Below are positions 35,620-43,490 of a stretch of DNA of 64,000 nucleotides, piece by piece. Positions within the stretch are counted from its first letter, which is position 1; each line of letters starts with the position of its first letter. The notes under the pieces are model-generated. The model saw only the letters and a list, made by a program, of their open reading frames with translations, had not been told where the DNA came from and did not search any database. The translations under genes and the position numbers were made by a program. The stretch comes from Roseateles terrae (GTDB taxonomy: Bacteria > Pseudomonadota > Gammaproteobacteria > Burkholderiales > Burkholderiaceae_C): contig NZ_JACHXO010000001.1 of the NCBI RefSeq assembly GCF_014192155.1, positions 460,069 to 524,068 of the forward strand. Reading direction: 5' to 3'.

Positions 35620-37152
35620 TCACCACCAATGTTCAAGAAGACTGTAGAAATATTCCTTGCTGCGCTGGAGCAGGGGCCGATGCTCCCAGGCGGCGAGGTC
35701 GATGTTGCGCGAGGCCTCGCGGTCCTTTTCAAACATGCGTGTCATGGCGGTGCCGAAGTCTTCGCCCAGCACCACGGCGTTGACCTCGTTGTTGTGCACG
35801 AAGCTGCGCCAGTCCATGTTGCTGGAGCCGACGGTGGAGACCACGCCGTCCACCACCGCTGTCTTGGCGTGCAGGACCGCATCTTTGAGCTCGTGGATCT
35901 TCACGCCGGCCTTGAGCAGGCGTTCGTAGTGGCTGCGGCCGGCATGCATGACCGGCGAAAAATCGCTCTGCGAGGGCAGGATGAGCTGAACGTCCACGCC
36001 GCGCCGGGCGGCACCGCTCAGGGCCTCCACCATGTCCTCGCCGGGGGCGAAGTAGGCCATCGTCAGATAGACGCTTTTCTGCGCAGCGCGAATGCTGCCC
36101 AGCAGCAGCGTATAGATGCGGTTTTCCTTGTCCTGCGGCGTGCTGGGCACGATGCGCATCAGCTGCTGGCCGGGCGCAGCGGTCGGCGCCGGGACGGCCT
36201 GCAGGGCGCCGTTGCACGCCTGATGCTGCCAGGTTTGCAGGATCATGCCGTGCAGCGCCTGCACGGCCGGACCTCTCACCTGGATCATCGTGTCGCGCCA
36301 GCCGCGCTCCTTGGCGGCCTTGTCGTCGTCCGCGGACCTGCCGCGGCTCTTGCCGCCGCCAAATGAGCCGGAGCCGGAGGAATACACCGCGCTGATGTTG
36401 ATGCCGCCGGTGAATCCCACGGCGTTGTCCACTACCAGGATCTTGCGGTGATCCCGCTCGGTGATGTCGTTGTAGCGCCGGGTCTTGAGTGGATTGACCG
36501 GATTGAAGGCGCAGACGGCGATGCCTGCCTTGCGCATGCCATCGAAATACGCTTCCTGGGTTGAGAGGGAGCCGATGGCGTCGTAGATGACGGCCACCTG
36601 CACCCCTTCCTGCTTCCGCTTGACCAGCAGGTCGGCGAGTTTGCGGGAGACTTCCGCATCCTCAATGATGTAGCTCTCCAGCAAGATCTGGGTTTTGGCC
36701 TGCTGAATCGCGGCGAACATGGCCTCGAAGGTGGCCGGGCCGTCGATCAACAGTTTGGCGTCGTTGTTGGCAAACAGGTCCACGTCGCCAAAGGCGGACA
36801 TGGCGGCCAGATGACGCTTCAGGAGGTCCGGACTGCCCTGTGCCGCGGCGTTGCGGATGGCCTGTTCGCGCCGCTGGGGCCCCATCGTGCCCTTGGCGCC
36901 CACCACTTCCACCTCGCTGGCGACCTTGGCCATGGCGGGCGTGGAAGCGGGCGGCGCAGGCAGCGGACCCTGGATCGGCGGGGCGGGTGTGGCACATGCC
37001 GACATCGCCACGGCCGTGAGCAAGCTCACCAGCACCGTCATCGGACGCGGAAGGCACACGCCACGCACGCCCCAGCCGCGGGAACGCTGAGGAGGACCAC
37101 TGGCAGGCAGGGTCGGGTCAGCGCAGAGGGTGGGGGCGTGCGGTGCGGACAT
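35620..37152 (-). CDS. Phospholipase D/cardiolipin synthase-like lipoprotein
   Basis: A 510-residue protein with two HKD motifs: H235 (HRKILVVD, followed by GFTGGINI) and H428 (HAKTAVVD, followed by STVGSSNMDWRS). This is the arrangement of cardiolipin synthases. The N-terminus holds a lipoprotein signal (MTVLVSLLTAVAMSAC), with the lipid cysteine at C53 of the longest reading. Translation may therefore begin at the internal ATG (37041). Most cardiolipin synthases are membrane-embedded; a lipoprotein form suggests action on phospholipids at the periplasmic face. It is followed directly by the AsmA gene, fitting a joint role in envelope lipid maintenance. Confidence 0.86.
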   Translation of the reverse strand: MSAPHAPTLCADPTLPASGPPQRSRGWGVRGVCLPRPMTVLVSLLTAVAMSACATPAPPIQGPLPAPPASTPAMAKVASEVEVVGAKGTMGPQRREQAIRNAAAQGSPDLLKRHLAAMSAFGDVDLFANNDAKLLIDGPATFEAMFAAIQQAKTQILLESYIIEDAEVSRKLADLLVKRKQEGVQVAVIYDAIGSLSTQEAYFDGMRKAGIAVCAFNPVNPLKTRRYNDITERDHRKILVVDNAVGFTGGINISAVYSSGSGSFGGGKSRGRSADDDKAAKERGWRDTMIQVRGPAVQALHGMILQTWQHQACNGALQAVPAPTAAPGQQLMRIVPSTPQDKENRIYTLLLGSIRAAQKSVYLTMAYFAPGEDMVEALSGAARRGVDVQLILPSQSDFSPVMHAGRSHYERLLKAGVKIHELKDAVLHAKTAVVDGVVSTVGSSNMDWRSFVHNNEVNAVVLGEDFGTAMTRMFEKDREASRNIDLAAWEHRPLLQRSKEYFYSLLEHWW

Positions 37153-37159
37153 GGAAGGC

Positions 37160-37699
37160 TCAGTCCTTCAGCATGTCGAGCAGCTCGTCGGCGTGCTCTT
37201 CCTCGTCGGCCAGCACTTCTTCCAGAATGCGGCGAGTCGTCGGGTCCTTGTCGCCGATCAGATGGATCATCTGGCGATAGCTCTCCACGGCCACGCGCTC
37301 AGCCACCAAATTGGCGCGAACCATCGCCTTCAGGTCGTCCGAGGCGTCGTACTCGGCATGGCTGCGTTGCGTCAGTGAGTCCGGGTTGAAGTCCGGATCA
37401 CCGCCCAGCTGGACGATGCGCTCAGCCAGCTTGTCGGCATGGGCGCTTTCCTCGTTCGCATGTTCCAGGAATTCGGCCGCAATGCCGGGGGAGGACAGGC
37501 CGTGCGCGGTGAAGTAGTGGCGCTTGTAACGCAGCACACACACCAGCTCGGTGGCGAGTGCGTCATTGAGCAGTTTGACGATCTGGTCCCGATACGGGCC
37601 GTAGCTCGGCGTCACCGCGCCATCGTCCAGGTGCTTGCGAGCGCGGTCCAGCGCTGCTTCGTCGAGTTGCATGGGTTGGTTGTTCTGACTTTGTTCCAT
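37160..37699 (-). CDS. Ferritin-like (bacterioferritin/Dps-related) protein
   Basis: A 179-residue four-helix diiron protein. Candidate metal ligands fall in order: E51 (TELVCVLRY), E84 and H87 (HANEESAHADKL), E134 (AERVAVESY) and E167-E168 with H169 (LADEEEHADEL). The spacing matches the bacterioferritin fold. I see no clear heme-binding methionine. Probable role: iron storage or protection from peroxide. The start is the ATG giving MEQSQNNQ. The DUF1328 peptide gene lies 58 bases upstream on the same strand; such pairs are common among stress-induced genes. Confidence 0.85.
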   Translation of the reverse strand: MEQSQNNQPMQLDEAALDRARKHLDDGAVTPSYGPYRDQIVKLLNDALATELVCVLRYKRHYFTAHGLSSPGIAAEFLEHANEESAHADKLAERIVQLGGDPDFNPDSLTQRSHAEYDASDDLKAMVRANLVAERVAVESYRQMIHLIGDKDPTTRRILEEVLADEEEHADELLDMLKD

Positions 37700-37757
37700 T
37701 GGCTGGCTCCAGTGGGGGAGTGGCTGGGGAGGGCAGGGACGCTGGGGTCCCGCCCCG

Positions 37758-37934
37758 TTATTTCCGGATGGCGTTGACGCCGGTGATGCCCAGCACCAGG
37801 AGCACCAGGAAGATGACCAGGAAGATGCCGAACAGAATCTTGGCGATGCCGGCTGCGCCTGCAGCAATGCCGGTAAAGCCGAGCACGCCAGCCACCAGGG
37901 AGATGACGGCAAAGATCAGGGCCCACTTCAACAT
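37758..37934 (-). CDS. DUF1328 small membrane protein
   Basis: A 58-residue, highly hydrophobic peptide beginning [20 protein letters not shown] and ending [10 protein letters not shown], with two membrane segments separated by a Gly/Ala-rich turn. This is the full-length pattern of DUF1328 (YtjA-like). The ribosome-binding site AAAGGA lies seven bases before the ATG. It is easily missed because of its size. It precedes the ferritin-like gene. Confidence 0.92.
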   Translation of the reverse strand: MLKWALIFAVISLVAGVLGFTGIAAGAAGIAKILFGIFLVIFLVLLVLGITGVNAIRK

Positions 37935-38331
37935 GATGATGTCCTTTCACTTCGGAAAACCGCGTCGCGGCACTTGAACTGACTGTAGGGACGCCCCCTC
38001 GCCGAAGGCATCAGCGAGCCCCACGTCCGTCTGTAGGACAGCACGCCGCCATTGGACGTGGCGCGAACGACGCGAGTGGCGGCTGAAGGCAGAGCGGCCC
38101 ATTTGTCCCCCGTTTGCCCACTGCCGCACAGAGCGGTTCCCATCTATGTCGCTGGTGTGGCTCTACCTCTTATCGGATAGGTCCTACAAGCGCGGACGGC
38201 GCGGTACGACAGACGCCGGTGGGACCCGTCGATACGCTTCAGTCATCCAAGGTCCTCCGGGGCCGCCCAAGACCCGCCTTCCCTGATGTGAAGGCATCCG
38301 ACCGGCCACTGGCCTGGCGCAAGGAGAAGAC
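37935..38331. other. Divergent intergenic region
   Basis: About 397 bases between the DUF1328 start and the start of a secreted Cys-containing protein. It must carry promoters in both directions. A short motif recurs: TGTAGGGAC near 37984, TGTAGGAC near 38032, and the same core on the other strand (GTCCTACA) near 38181. I cannot assign a regulator. No RNA gene or further ORF is supported. Confidence 0.5.
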
Positions 38332-38898
38332 ATGAAACTGCTGACAAATACGTCCACGGCTGCGCTGGTGACGGCGGGCGCGGTGCTTTCCGCGGTGATG
38401 ATGGTGGCGGCCCCCGCCTTTGCGGCGACCGGTTCGGCCAAAGCGTCTGGCGGCAGCACCGCCGAGGCCACCTACAACAAGGAACGGGCGGCCTGCCTGG
38501 CCGGCCGCAGCGGACAGGATCAACAGACCTGCCTGAAGGAAGCTGCCGCCGCTCGCGAAGAGGCTCGCCGCGGTACCTTGAAGGTGGCCAGCAAGGAAGA
38601 ACTGGCCAATAACGCCCTGCTGCGCTGCCAGCGTGTGGCGGAAGAGGACCGCCAGGATTGCCGGGACATGGTGATGGGTCAGGGGACGCAGGATGGCAGC
38701 GTCAAGACGGGCGGCATCCTGAAGCGGATCGACCGGATGGTGGAAGAGAACCCCACCGGTGCCGGCGCCGCGCCGAATCCGTCCACCATGAACACGCCGC
38801 CGACTCCGCCGGTGCCCCCGGCACCCCCGTCACAGACCCCGGAGCGCCCCAAGGCGCCGCCGCATCCGCTGCCCCCGGCCAGCGCCGCCCAGCGGTAA
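38332..38898 (+). CDS. Exported hypothetical protein with spaced cysteines and a Pro-rich tail
   Basis: A 188-residue protein with a Sec signal peptide (MKLLTNTSTAALVTAGAV, ending AFAA). The mature part is helical and carries two Cys pairs with equal local context (RAACLAGRSGQDQQTCLKEA and LRCQRVAEEDRQDCRDM). That arrangement suggests a helical hairpin held by disulfides. The last 40 residues are mostly Pro and Ala. The ATG follows AAGGAGAAG. Function is unknown. Confidence 0.75.
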   Translation: MKLLTNTSTAALVTAGAVLSAVMMVAAPAFAATGSAKASGGSTAEATYNKERAACLAGRSGQDQQTCLKEAAAAREEARRGTLKVASKEELANNALLRCQRVAEEDRQDCRDMVMGQGTQDGSVKTGGILKRIDRMVEENPTGAGAAPNPSTMNTPPTPPVPPAPPSQTPERPKAPPHPLPPASAAQR

Positions 38899-38979
38899 TG
38901 GCCCACGGCAGGCTGCAGAACGCAGACTGCCCAGGACCACGAATCGATTGATCCCTCATCCAATCCCGAGGAGTTTCAG

Positions 38980-39222
38980 ATGTTCAAACGTATCCTCCCG
39001 CTGGCCCTGGCCGGTTATGCCTTGTGGCAATGGCAGCAGTCGCGCAACCGCCGGCTGCATGGCCGCGTCGGCAAGAAGCCTGAGGAAGTCACCACCTGGG
39101 AAGGTGAGGGCGGCGCCTTGCACCAGACCGGCGCGCAGCTGGGCCCGGAACCCACCCATAGCAAGCCGATTGCGGAAGATCCGCGAGGCGGACCCGCAGC
39201 GGCCGCGGCAGGGTTGCACTGA
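38980..39222 (+). CDS. Small hypothetical protein with an N-terminal membrane segment
   Basis: An 80-residue protein. The first 20 residues (FKRILPLALAGYALWQWQQ) are a short hydrophobic segment that may anchor it; the rest is polar. A very good ribosome-binding site (GAGGAG) supports translation. It follows the Cys-containing gene by about 80 bases and is closed by a strong terminator. I do not recognise the family. Confidence 0.6.
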   Translation: MFKRILPLALAGYALWQWQQSRNRRLHGRVGKKPEEVTTWEGEGGALHQTGAQLGPEPTHSKPIAEDPRGGPAAAAAGLH

Positions 39223-39286
39223 GCTTCCAACGCTGCAGTGCACCTGGAGTGCCTGCAGCGCCTCCTGTGGGAGCCTCGAGACGAAG

Positions 39287-39317
39287 AAAAGGCCTGGTGG
39301 AGACACCAGGCCTTTTT
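39287..39317 (+). terminator. Rho-independent terminator
   Basis: GGCCTGGTG pairs with CACCAGGCC around a GAGA loop, flanked by AAAA on the left and TTTTT on the right. It ends the plus-strand pair upstream, and the A/T flanks would also allow it to work on the other strand for the OmpA-like gene. Confidence 0.88.
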
Positions 39318-39458
39318 GTCGTGTGGATGCGCTGAACGCCTTCAGCGCTTTGAACCCTTCGTCCCCTTGAGCCCCGGAGCGCCTAAGCGCTCATGGCCCC
39401 TCAGTGCCAGATGCGCCCGGGTTCTTCAAAGTCCGACGACCCGGGCGCGGCTCGATCA

Positions 39459-40136
39459 TCAGCCGCCGGTGCCCTGCTGCGGCTCGCGCAGGAAGATTTC
39501 GACGCGGCGATTGCGGGCGCGGTTCTCGGCGGTGTCGTTGGACACCAGCGGTTCACGGGAGCCGCGGCCAGCCACTTCCACGCGGTTGCCCGGCACGCCG
39601 CGGTCGATCAGGTAGTTGCGCACGCTCTCCGCGCGGCGCAGCGACAGCGGATCGTTGATCGCATCGCTGCCGGTGTTGTCGGTGTGGCCGATGATGCGCA
39701 CCACCGTCGCCGGGCCGCTGCCCAGCCCATTGGCGAAGCCGTCCAGCACCGGACGCAGACGTGGCTCGACCGCCGCGCTGTTGGTGGCGAAGGAAATGTC
39801 GCTGGGTACGTCCAGCTTCAGCTGGTTGTCGGCGGTGCGGGTCACTTCCACGCCGGTGCCCTGGGTGGCCTGTTCCATGGCCTGGCGCTTTTCTTCCATC
39901 CGGCGCGACCAGATGTTGCCGGCGACGGCACCCAGCGCGCCACCCACCAGAGCACCCGTGCCGGCCTTCCCGCCGGTGGCGGAGCTGAGCACGGCGCCCG
40001 CCGCCGCGCCGATGGCGGCGCCACCAGCCGTGCCGCGCTGGCGTTCATCCATATTGGCGCAGCCGGCCAGCAGCGCCAGCATTACGGCGGCGCATGCGGC
40101 ACCCTGGGTTCGCCGGGAGGTGTGTGTGAATCGCAT
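39459..40136 (-). CDS. OmpA-family lipoprotein with glycine zipper (YiaD-like)
   Basis: A 225-residue outer-membrane lipoprotein; the lipid cysteine is C26 (ALLAGC). A glycine-zipper segment (GGAAIGAAAGAVLSSATGG and GALVGGALGAVAGN) follows. The C-terminal OmpA domain (about 110-225) binds peptidoglycan: ISFATNSAAVEPRL, IIGHTDNTGSD, LSLRRAESVRNYL and NRRVEIFL. The role is to tether the outer membrane to the cell wall. AAGGAGAT precedes the ATG. It is divergent from the first EAL gene. Confidence 0.92.
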   Translation of the reverse strand: MRFTHTSRRTQGAACAAVMLALLAGCANMDERQRGTAGGAAIGAAAGAVLSSATGGKAGTGALVGGALGAVAGNIWSRRMEEKRQAMEQATQGTGVEVTRTADNQLKLDVPSDISFATNSAAVEPRLRPVLDGFANGLGSGPATVVRIIGHTDNTGSDAINDPLSLRRAESVRNYLIDRGVPGNRVEVAGRGSREPLVSNDTAENRARNRRVEIFLREPQQGTGG

Positions 40137-40352
40137 GTTGGTATCTCCTTGTCTGATCGATGAGGCTCGCCTCGCAAGGCGGAGTCTCGAGGCCGAGTAT
40201 CTCCGCTCGGGTCCGCTCAGTGGCAAAAGACAGGCCCGAGGGCGCACCAGCCGGTGCGAAGGGCGGCCAGGTGCGGTGACAGAGTGTGTGGGACGCCGAC
40301 GGGCTGCTTCGCAGCGGCGCCTGCCCTTGTAGGTGAGTGCTGAGGCCAGGAC

Positions 40353-40368
40353 CTGCAAATGTTTGCTA
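40353..40368. promoter_or_regulatory. 6-4-6 palindrome, site 1 (before the first EAL gene)
   Basis: CTGCAA-ATGT-TTGCTA, followed by GTTAAATGGCGC. It lies about 90 bases before the EAL-HDOD start, in the 324-base gap shared with the OmpA-like lipoprotein. The arms match the TAGCAA/TTGCTA sites found before the secretion operon and the Ig-like gene, with one full and one partial half. I see nothing else recognisable in this gap. Confidence 0.5.
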
Positions 40369-40460
40369 GTTAAATGGCGCTGCCGACCTTGATCGGCTAT
40401 TCGAGCGGGCGAGGGGCCTCCCTAGCATGGAGGTCAGTACTCAACAGGAAGGCCAGCATC

Positions 40461-41972
40461 ATGTGGAAGGAAGAATTCTCCCGGTCAGCACGACAACTGC
40501 CGTCGTCCCTCGCCAGCGCGGCCGCCAACACCCACAACGACACAAACACCAACGCAAGCACCGACATCGTGACGGACATCGACTGCACCCCGGTGATGCC
40601 GCTGCTGCAGCCCCACGCTGCGTCGATCTCGCTCGCAGTGTCCGTCTCGGTGAATCCGTCCATCTGCGTGTCGGCGACACATGCACCCTTGCACGCCAAC
40701 ACGGTGGACCGGGCGGTGTCGACCTCGCCCCTGGGACTGCCCCCGTCGTGCCGTTCGCAAGTGTCGACCTCGCCGCCGAGTGAGCGCCGCGGCCGGGCCG
40801 CACTGCTGGCCTATGGCGCAGTAGCCCATCCTCGATCGGTCGCGCGCCCCGTGCCTTCCGCCGCTGCGGACCTGCGGCGCGCCCCCGTCGCCAACGCGGC
40901 CGATACCGGGGCTGCCGCTGGCGTCTGCAGCCGTTCGGCGCCCGCGATTCCTGCCGCCGACCGCGAACACGCCACCGCCCACCTGCGCTTCGCCCTTCAG
41001 CCCATTGTGGATGTGAGTGGCCGGCGCGTCGGCCATGAACTGCTCTTCCGCTGGAACAGCTCCGACCAGCCAGTGATGCCCACCCTGGGCGCCTACGCGA
41101 CCGCATCGGCCCTGTGCCATGCGCTGATAGACGGGCAACTGCTCACCGGCGGCTCGGAGGAGCCGGTCGGTACGCTCTATGTCAACATGGACGAGCGCTT
41201 CCTCCTCAGTCCCATGGCCGAAGTGATGACGCCGGACCTGGGCGTGATCGAAATCCTGGAGACCATCGTGCCGACCGCTGAGGTGCAGCGTCGGGTCCAG
41301 GACCTCCATCGGCGCGGCTACCGCTTTTCGCTGGACGACGTGGAAACGACGGAGGACCCGCGTTGGGTGCTGGCCGAATACGTCGAAAGCGTCAAGATTG
41401 ACGTCCAGGCAGTGCGGCCGGGCGCCTTGGTGCCGCTGATCAGCATGGCCCGCGCCGCCGGGTTGACGGTGGTGGCGGAGAAGGTGGAGACGCCGGAAGT
41501 CATCGCCGAACTGTCCGCCCTGGGCGTCCGCCTGTTTCAAGGCTACGCCGTGCAGCGGCCGATGGTCCGCTCGGTGCCGGCCTTGCCCGGCTGCCACTCC
41601 CGCACGCTGGGCCTGATGCAGCAGCTGGCGGCCCAGGGGATGGCGGCGGAGGCCCTCTCCGTGATTGCAGAATCAGACCCCGCCCTGGTCGCCCGGCTGC
41701 TGCGCCTGCAGGCGCTGCATGCGCCCCATCAAGCGCTGCTGTCTCGGGACCTGGCCCAGGTCATCGACAGCCTGCCTCGGCCGGTGCTGACCGGCTGGCT
41801 CACCCAGTGGCTGATCGCGGCCCAGCATGTGCGTGGGCAGGAGGCGGTGGCGCGCCTGTCCCGCGAGCTGGCGGCTGACCGGGCCCAACTGCTGGCAGCC
41901 GGACCGACCGAAGCCGCGGAACGCCGTGAGCAGCTGTTCAGCCGTTACCGGTATCGGGTCCAGACCTTCTGA
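40461..41972 (+). CDS. EAL-HDOD protein (YuxH-like), EAL residues kept
   Basis: A 503-residue cytoplasmic signalling protein. The first 170 or so residues are low-complexity and probably disordered. The EAL domain starts at FALQPIVDVSG, and the residues known to bind metal and c-di-GMP in EAL phosphodiesterases can be matched: E193 in GHELLFR, Asn in YVNMDE, Glu in EILETI, DD in SLDDVETT, Lys in VKIDV, Glu in VAEKVET, and QGY. The DDFGTG loop is altered to DDVETT, so activity is uncertain. A partial HDOD-type helical region forms the C-terminus. The ATG giving MWKEEF has AGGAAGG before it. A terminator follows. A paralogue lies at 52.5 kb. Confidence 0.83.
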   Translation: MWKEEFSRSARQLPSSLASAAANTHNDTNTNASTDIVTDIDCTPVMPLLQPHAASISLAVSVSVNPSICVSATHAPLHANTVDRAVSTSPLGLPPSCRSQVSTSPPSERRGRAALLAYGAVAHPRSVARPVPSAAADLRRAPVANAADTGAAAGVCSRSAPAIPAADREHATAHLRFALQPIVDVSGRRVGHELLFRWNSSDQPVMPTLGAYATASALCHALIDGQLLTGGSEEPVGTLYVNMDERFLLSPMAEVMTPDLGVIEILETIVPTAEVQRRVQDLHRRGYRFSLDDVETTEDPRWVLAEYVESVKIDVQAVRPGALVPLISMARAAGLTVVAEKVETPEVIAELSALGVRLFQGYAVQRPMVRSVPALPGCHSRTLGLMQQLAAQGMAAEALSVIAESDPALVARLLRLQALHAPHQALLSRDLAQVIDSLPRPVLTGWLTQWLIAAQHVRGQEAVARLSRELAADRAQLLAAGPTEAAERREQLFSRYRYRVQTF

Positions 41973-41995
41973 GCCGCGCAGATCCACCAGCCGCT

Positions 41996-42033
41996 GACGC
42001 CAGGTGGCCCGACAGGGCCCCTGGCGTCTTTTT
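41996..42033 (+). terminator. Rho-independent terminator after the first EAL gene
   Basis: GACGCCAGG pairs with CCTGGCGTC and, inside, GGCCC with GGGCC around GACA; TTTTT follows. It lies 24 bases past the stop codon and shows that the next gene has its own promoter. Confidence 0.88.
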
Positions 42034-42072
42034 ATGGCGGCTAACATCACCTGCTCAAGCAGGGGGAGGGGC

Positions 42073-42639
42073 GTGACTGTGGGGAGTCCTCGAGCGATCG
42101 ATTCAGAACTGCGGACGGACCGACTGGTGCTCCGTCCGCCCCGTGCCGGCGACGGGCCGGCCGTGCATGCGGCGGTGGTGGAGTCCCTGGAGGCTCTGCG
42201 TGCCTGGCCTGCGTCGCTGCCCTGGGCCCTGCAGGCTCCGTCGGTGGACGCCTCCGAAGCGTTCTGCCGGCAAAGCGACGCCGCCTGGACGCTGCGTACC
42301 GCCTTGACCTACCTGGCCTTTGACGCGCAAGGGCAATTGGTCGTCAATTGCAGCCTGCACACCATCCAGTGGGAACTCCCGAAGTTTGAGCTGGGGTTCT
42401 GGTGTCGCTCCAGCCGCACCCGGCAAGGGTACGCGGCGGAAGCCTGCGAAGCGCTGGTGCAGTATGCGCTGGAAGCGCTGGGTGCCCGCCGCATCGAAGC
42501 GCTGCCGGACGAGGCCAATACCCCCAGCCGTGCTGTGTGTGAGCGGGTCGGACTGCAGCTGGAAGGAATCCTGCGCCATGAACGGGTCACGCCGGAGGGC
42601 CAGCTGCGCAACACATGCGTGTACGCGCGAATCCGCTAG
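42073..42639 (+). CDS. GNAT acetyltransferase (RimJ/RimL-like)
   Basis: A 188-residue N-acetyltransferase. It shows the RimL-type start SELRTDRLVLRPPRAGDGPAVH, the acetyl-CoA-binding stretch LGFWCRSSRTRQGYAAEACEALVQYALE, and the closing ANTPSRAVCERVGLQLEGILRHE. The acceptor, a ribosomal protein or a small molecule, is unknown. I chose the GTG preceded by GGGGAGGGG; earlier in-frame starts lie within or immediately behind the terminator of the EAL gene. Confidence 0.85.
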   Translation: MTVGSPRAIDSELRTDRLVLRPPRAGDGPAVHAAVVESLEALRAWPASLPWALQAPSVDASEAFCRQSDAAWTLRTALTYLAFDAQGQLVVNCSLHTIQWELPKFELGFWCRSSRTRQGYAAEACEALVQYALEALGARRIEALPDEANTPSRAVCERVGLQLEGILRHERVTPEGQLRNTCVYARIR

Positions 42640-42654
42640 CCATACCGTGCCATG

Positions 42655-42684
42655 AAAAAACCCCCGACCTTTGCAGGTGGGGGG
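42655..42684 (-). terminator. Rho-independent terminator of the secretion operon
   Basis: Read on the minus strand, a C-rich arm ending in ACCT pairs with AGGTCGGGGG around GCAA and runs into TTTTTT. It lies 25 bases past the stop of the NarL-type regulator and closes the TolC-ABC-HlyD-regulator unit. It also sits just after the acetyltransferase stop on the other strand. Confidence 0.8.
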
Positions 42685-42709
42685 GTCGCTGCTCCCGGAG
42701 CTGCGTTAT

Positions 42710-43378
42710 TCAGTCATCCACCAACCCATGCATCCGGGCCACGCTGGTGGCCATCGCGCGGGAGTTCACATTCAGCTTGCGATAGATGGAGCGCAGATGC
42801 TGGTTGACGGTGAACCGCGAAATCGACAGGCGGTTGCCGATGTCCACGATGGGCAACCCTTCGATCAGCAGGTTCAGTACGCTCCACTCCCGCTGGCCCA
42901 GGCCCAGCTCCTTGAGCTTCTGGGTGCGGTCCACCTTCGGCTTGACGCCGGTTTCCAGGCTTTCCAGCTTCTCCAGCACCAGCCGCGACACGGCAGGGCT
43001 CAGCGGCGCATGGCCGTTGTGGGTGGCGATGATCTTCTCGATCAGCGACGGCTGGATCTCTTCCTTCAGCAGATAGCCGCTGGCACCCGCCCGCAGGCTG
43101 CGCATGACGTGCTTCGAGTCCCCGAAGGTGCTCACCACAATGCTGTGCGCATCCGGACACTTCTCCTTGATCAGCTTGATCAGGTCAATGCCATCGACAT
43201 CGGGCAGCCCCAGATCGACCAGGTAGATGTCGGCGCGGTTGGCCAGGATGGCGGACACCGCTTCGCCGCGGTTGCGTCCGATACCGACGATCTGACAGGC
43301 GCTGCTGGCCGACACAACGTCGATCAGGCGCTGAAGCACATTGGCGTCGTCTTCAATGATGGTGACGGAAATGGTCAT
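42710..43378 (-). CDS. NarL/LuxR-type response regulator
   Basis: A 222-residue regulator. Receiver: acidic pair in IIEDDANV, phosphoacceptor D55 (YLVDLGLPDVDG), switch Ser/Thr in VVSTFGD, Lys in YLLKEE. The LuxR-type helix-turn-helix is at about residues 155-210 (LGQREWSVLNLLIEGLPIVD then RFTVNQHLRSIYRKL). It is the last gene of the type I secretion operon, 112 bases after hlyD. No kinase is adjacent; the HisKA_3-type 7TM kinase at 53.7 kb is the natural partner because that kinase type usually drives NarL-type regulators. It is my candidate for binding the 6-4-6 palindromes. Confidence 0.92.
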   Translation of the reverse strand: MTISVTIIEDDANVLQRLIDVVSASSACQIVGIGRNRGEAVSAILANRADIYLVDLGLPDVDGIDLIKLIKEKCPDAHSIVVSTFGDSKHVMRSLRAGASGYLLKEEIQPSLIEKIIATHNGHAPLSPAVSRLVLEKLESLETGVKPKVDRTQKLKELGLGQREWSVLNLLIEGLPIVDIGNRLSISRFTVNQHLRSIYRKLNVNSRAMATSVARMHGLVDD

Positions 43379-43490
43379 GAGAGTCCCTCTTGTAGGGTCG
43401 GGGTTGTGGCAGACAGGGAGGCGGGGTCCACCCGCCCTGCACGGATCAAGTGCCTGTCAGTGGGGGGAACCACCTTCATGTGCATGACTG

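Noticed and set aside
37160-37699. True heme-binding bacterioferritin
   Set aside because: The diiron ligands fit, but I could not find the conserved heme methionine in its usual context, so only ferritin-like is claimed.
39377-39392. GAGCGC-CTAA-GCGCTC hairpin as terminator of the OmpA-like gene
   Set aside because: No T tract on either side; the stronger terminator at 39287-39317 can serve both strands.
40421-40438. Sixth copy of the 6-4-6 palindrome before the EAL gene
   Set aside because: Only one half-site (TAGCAT) is present; the other arm does not match.
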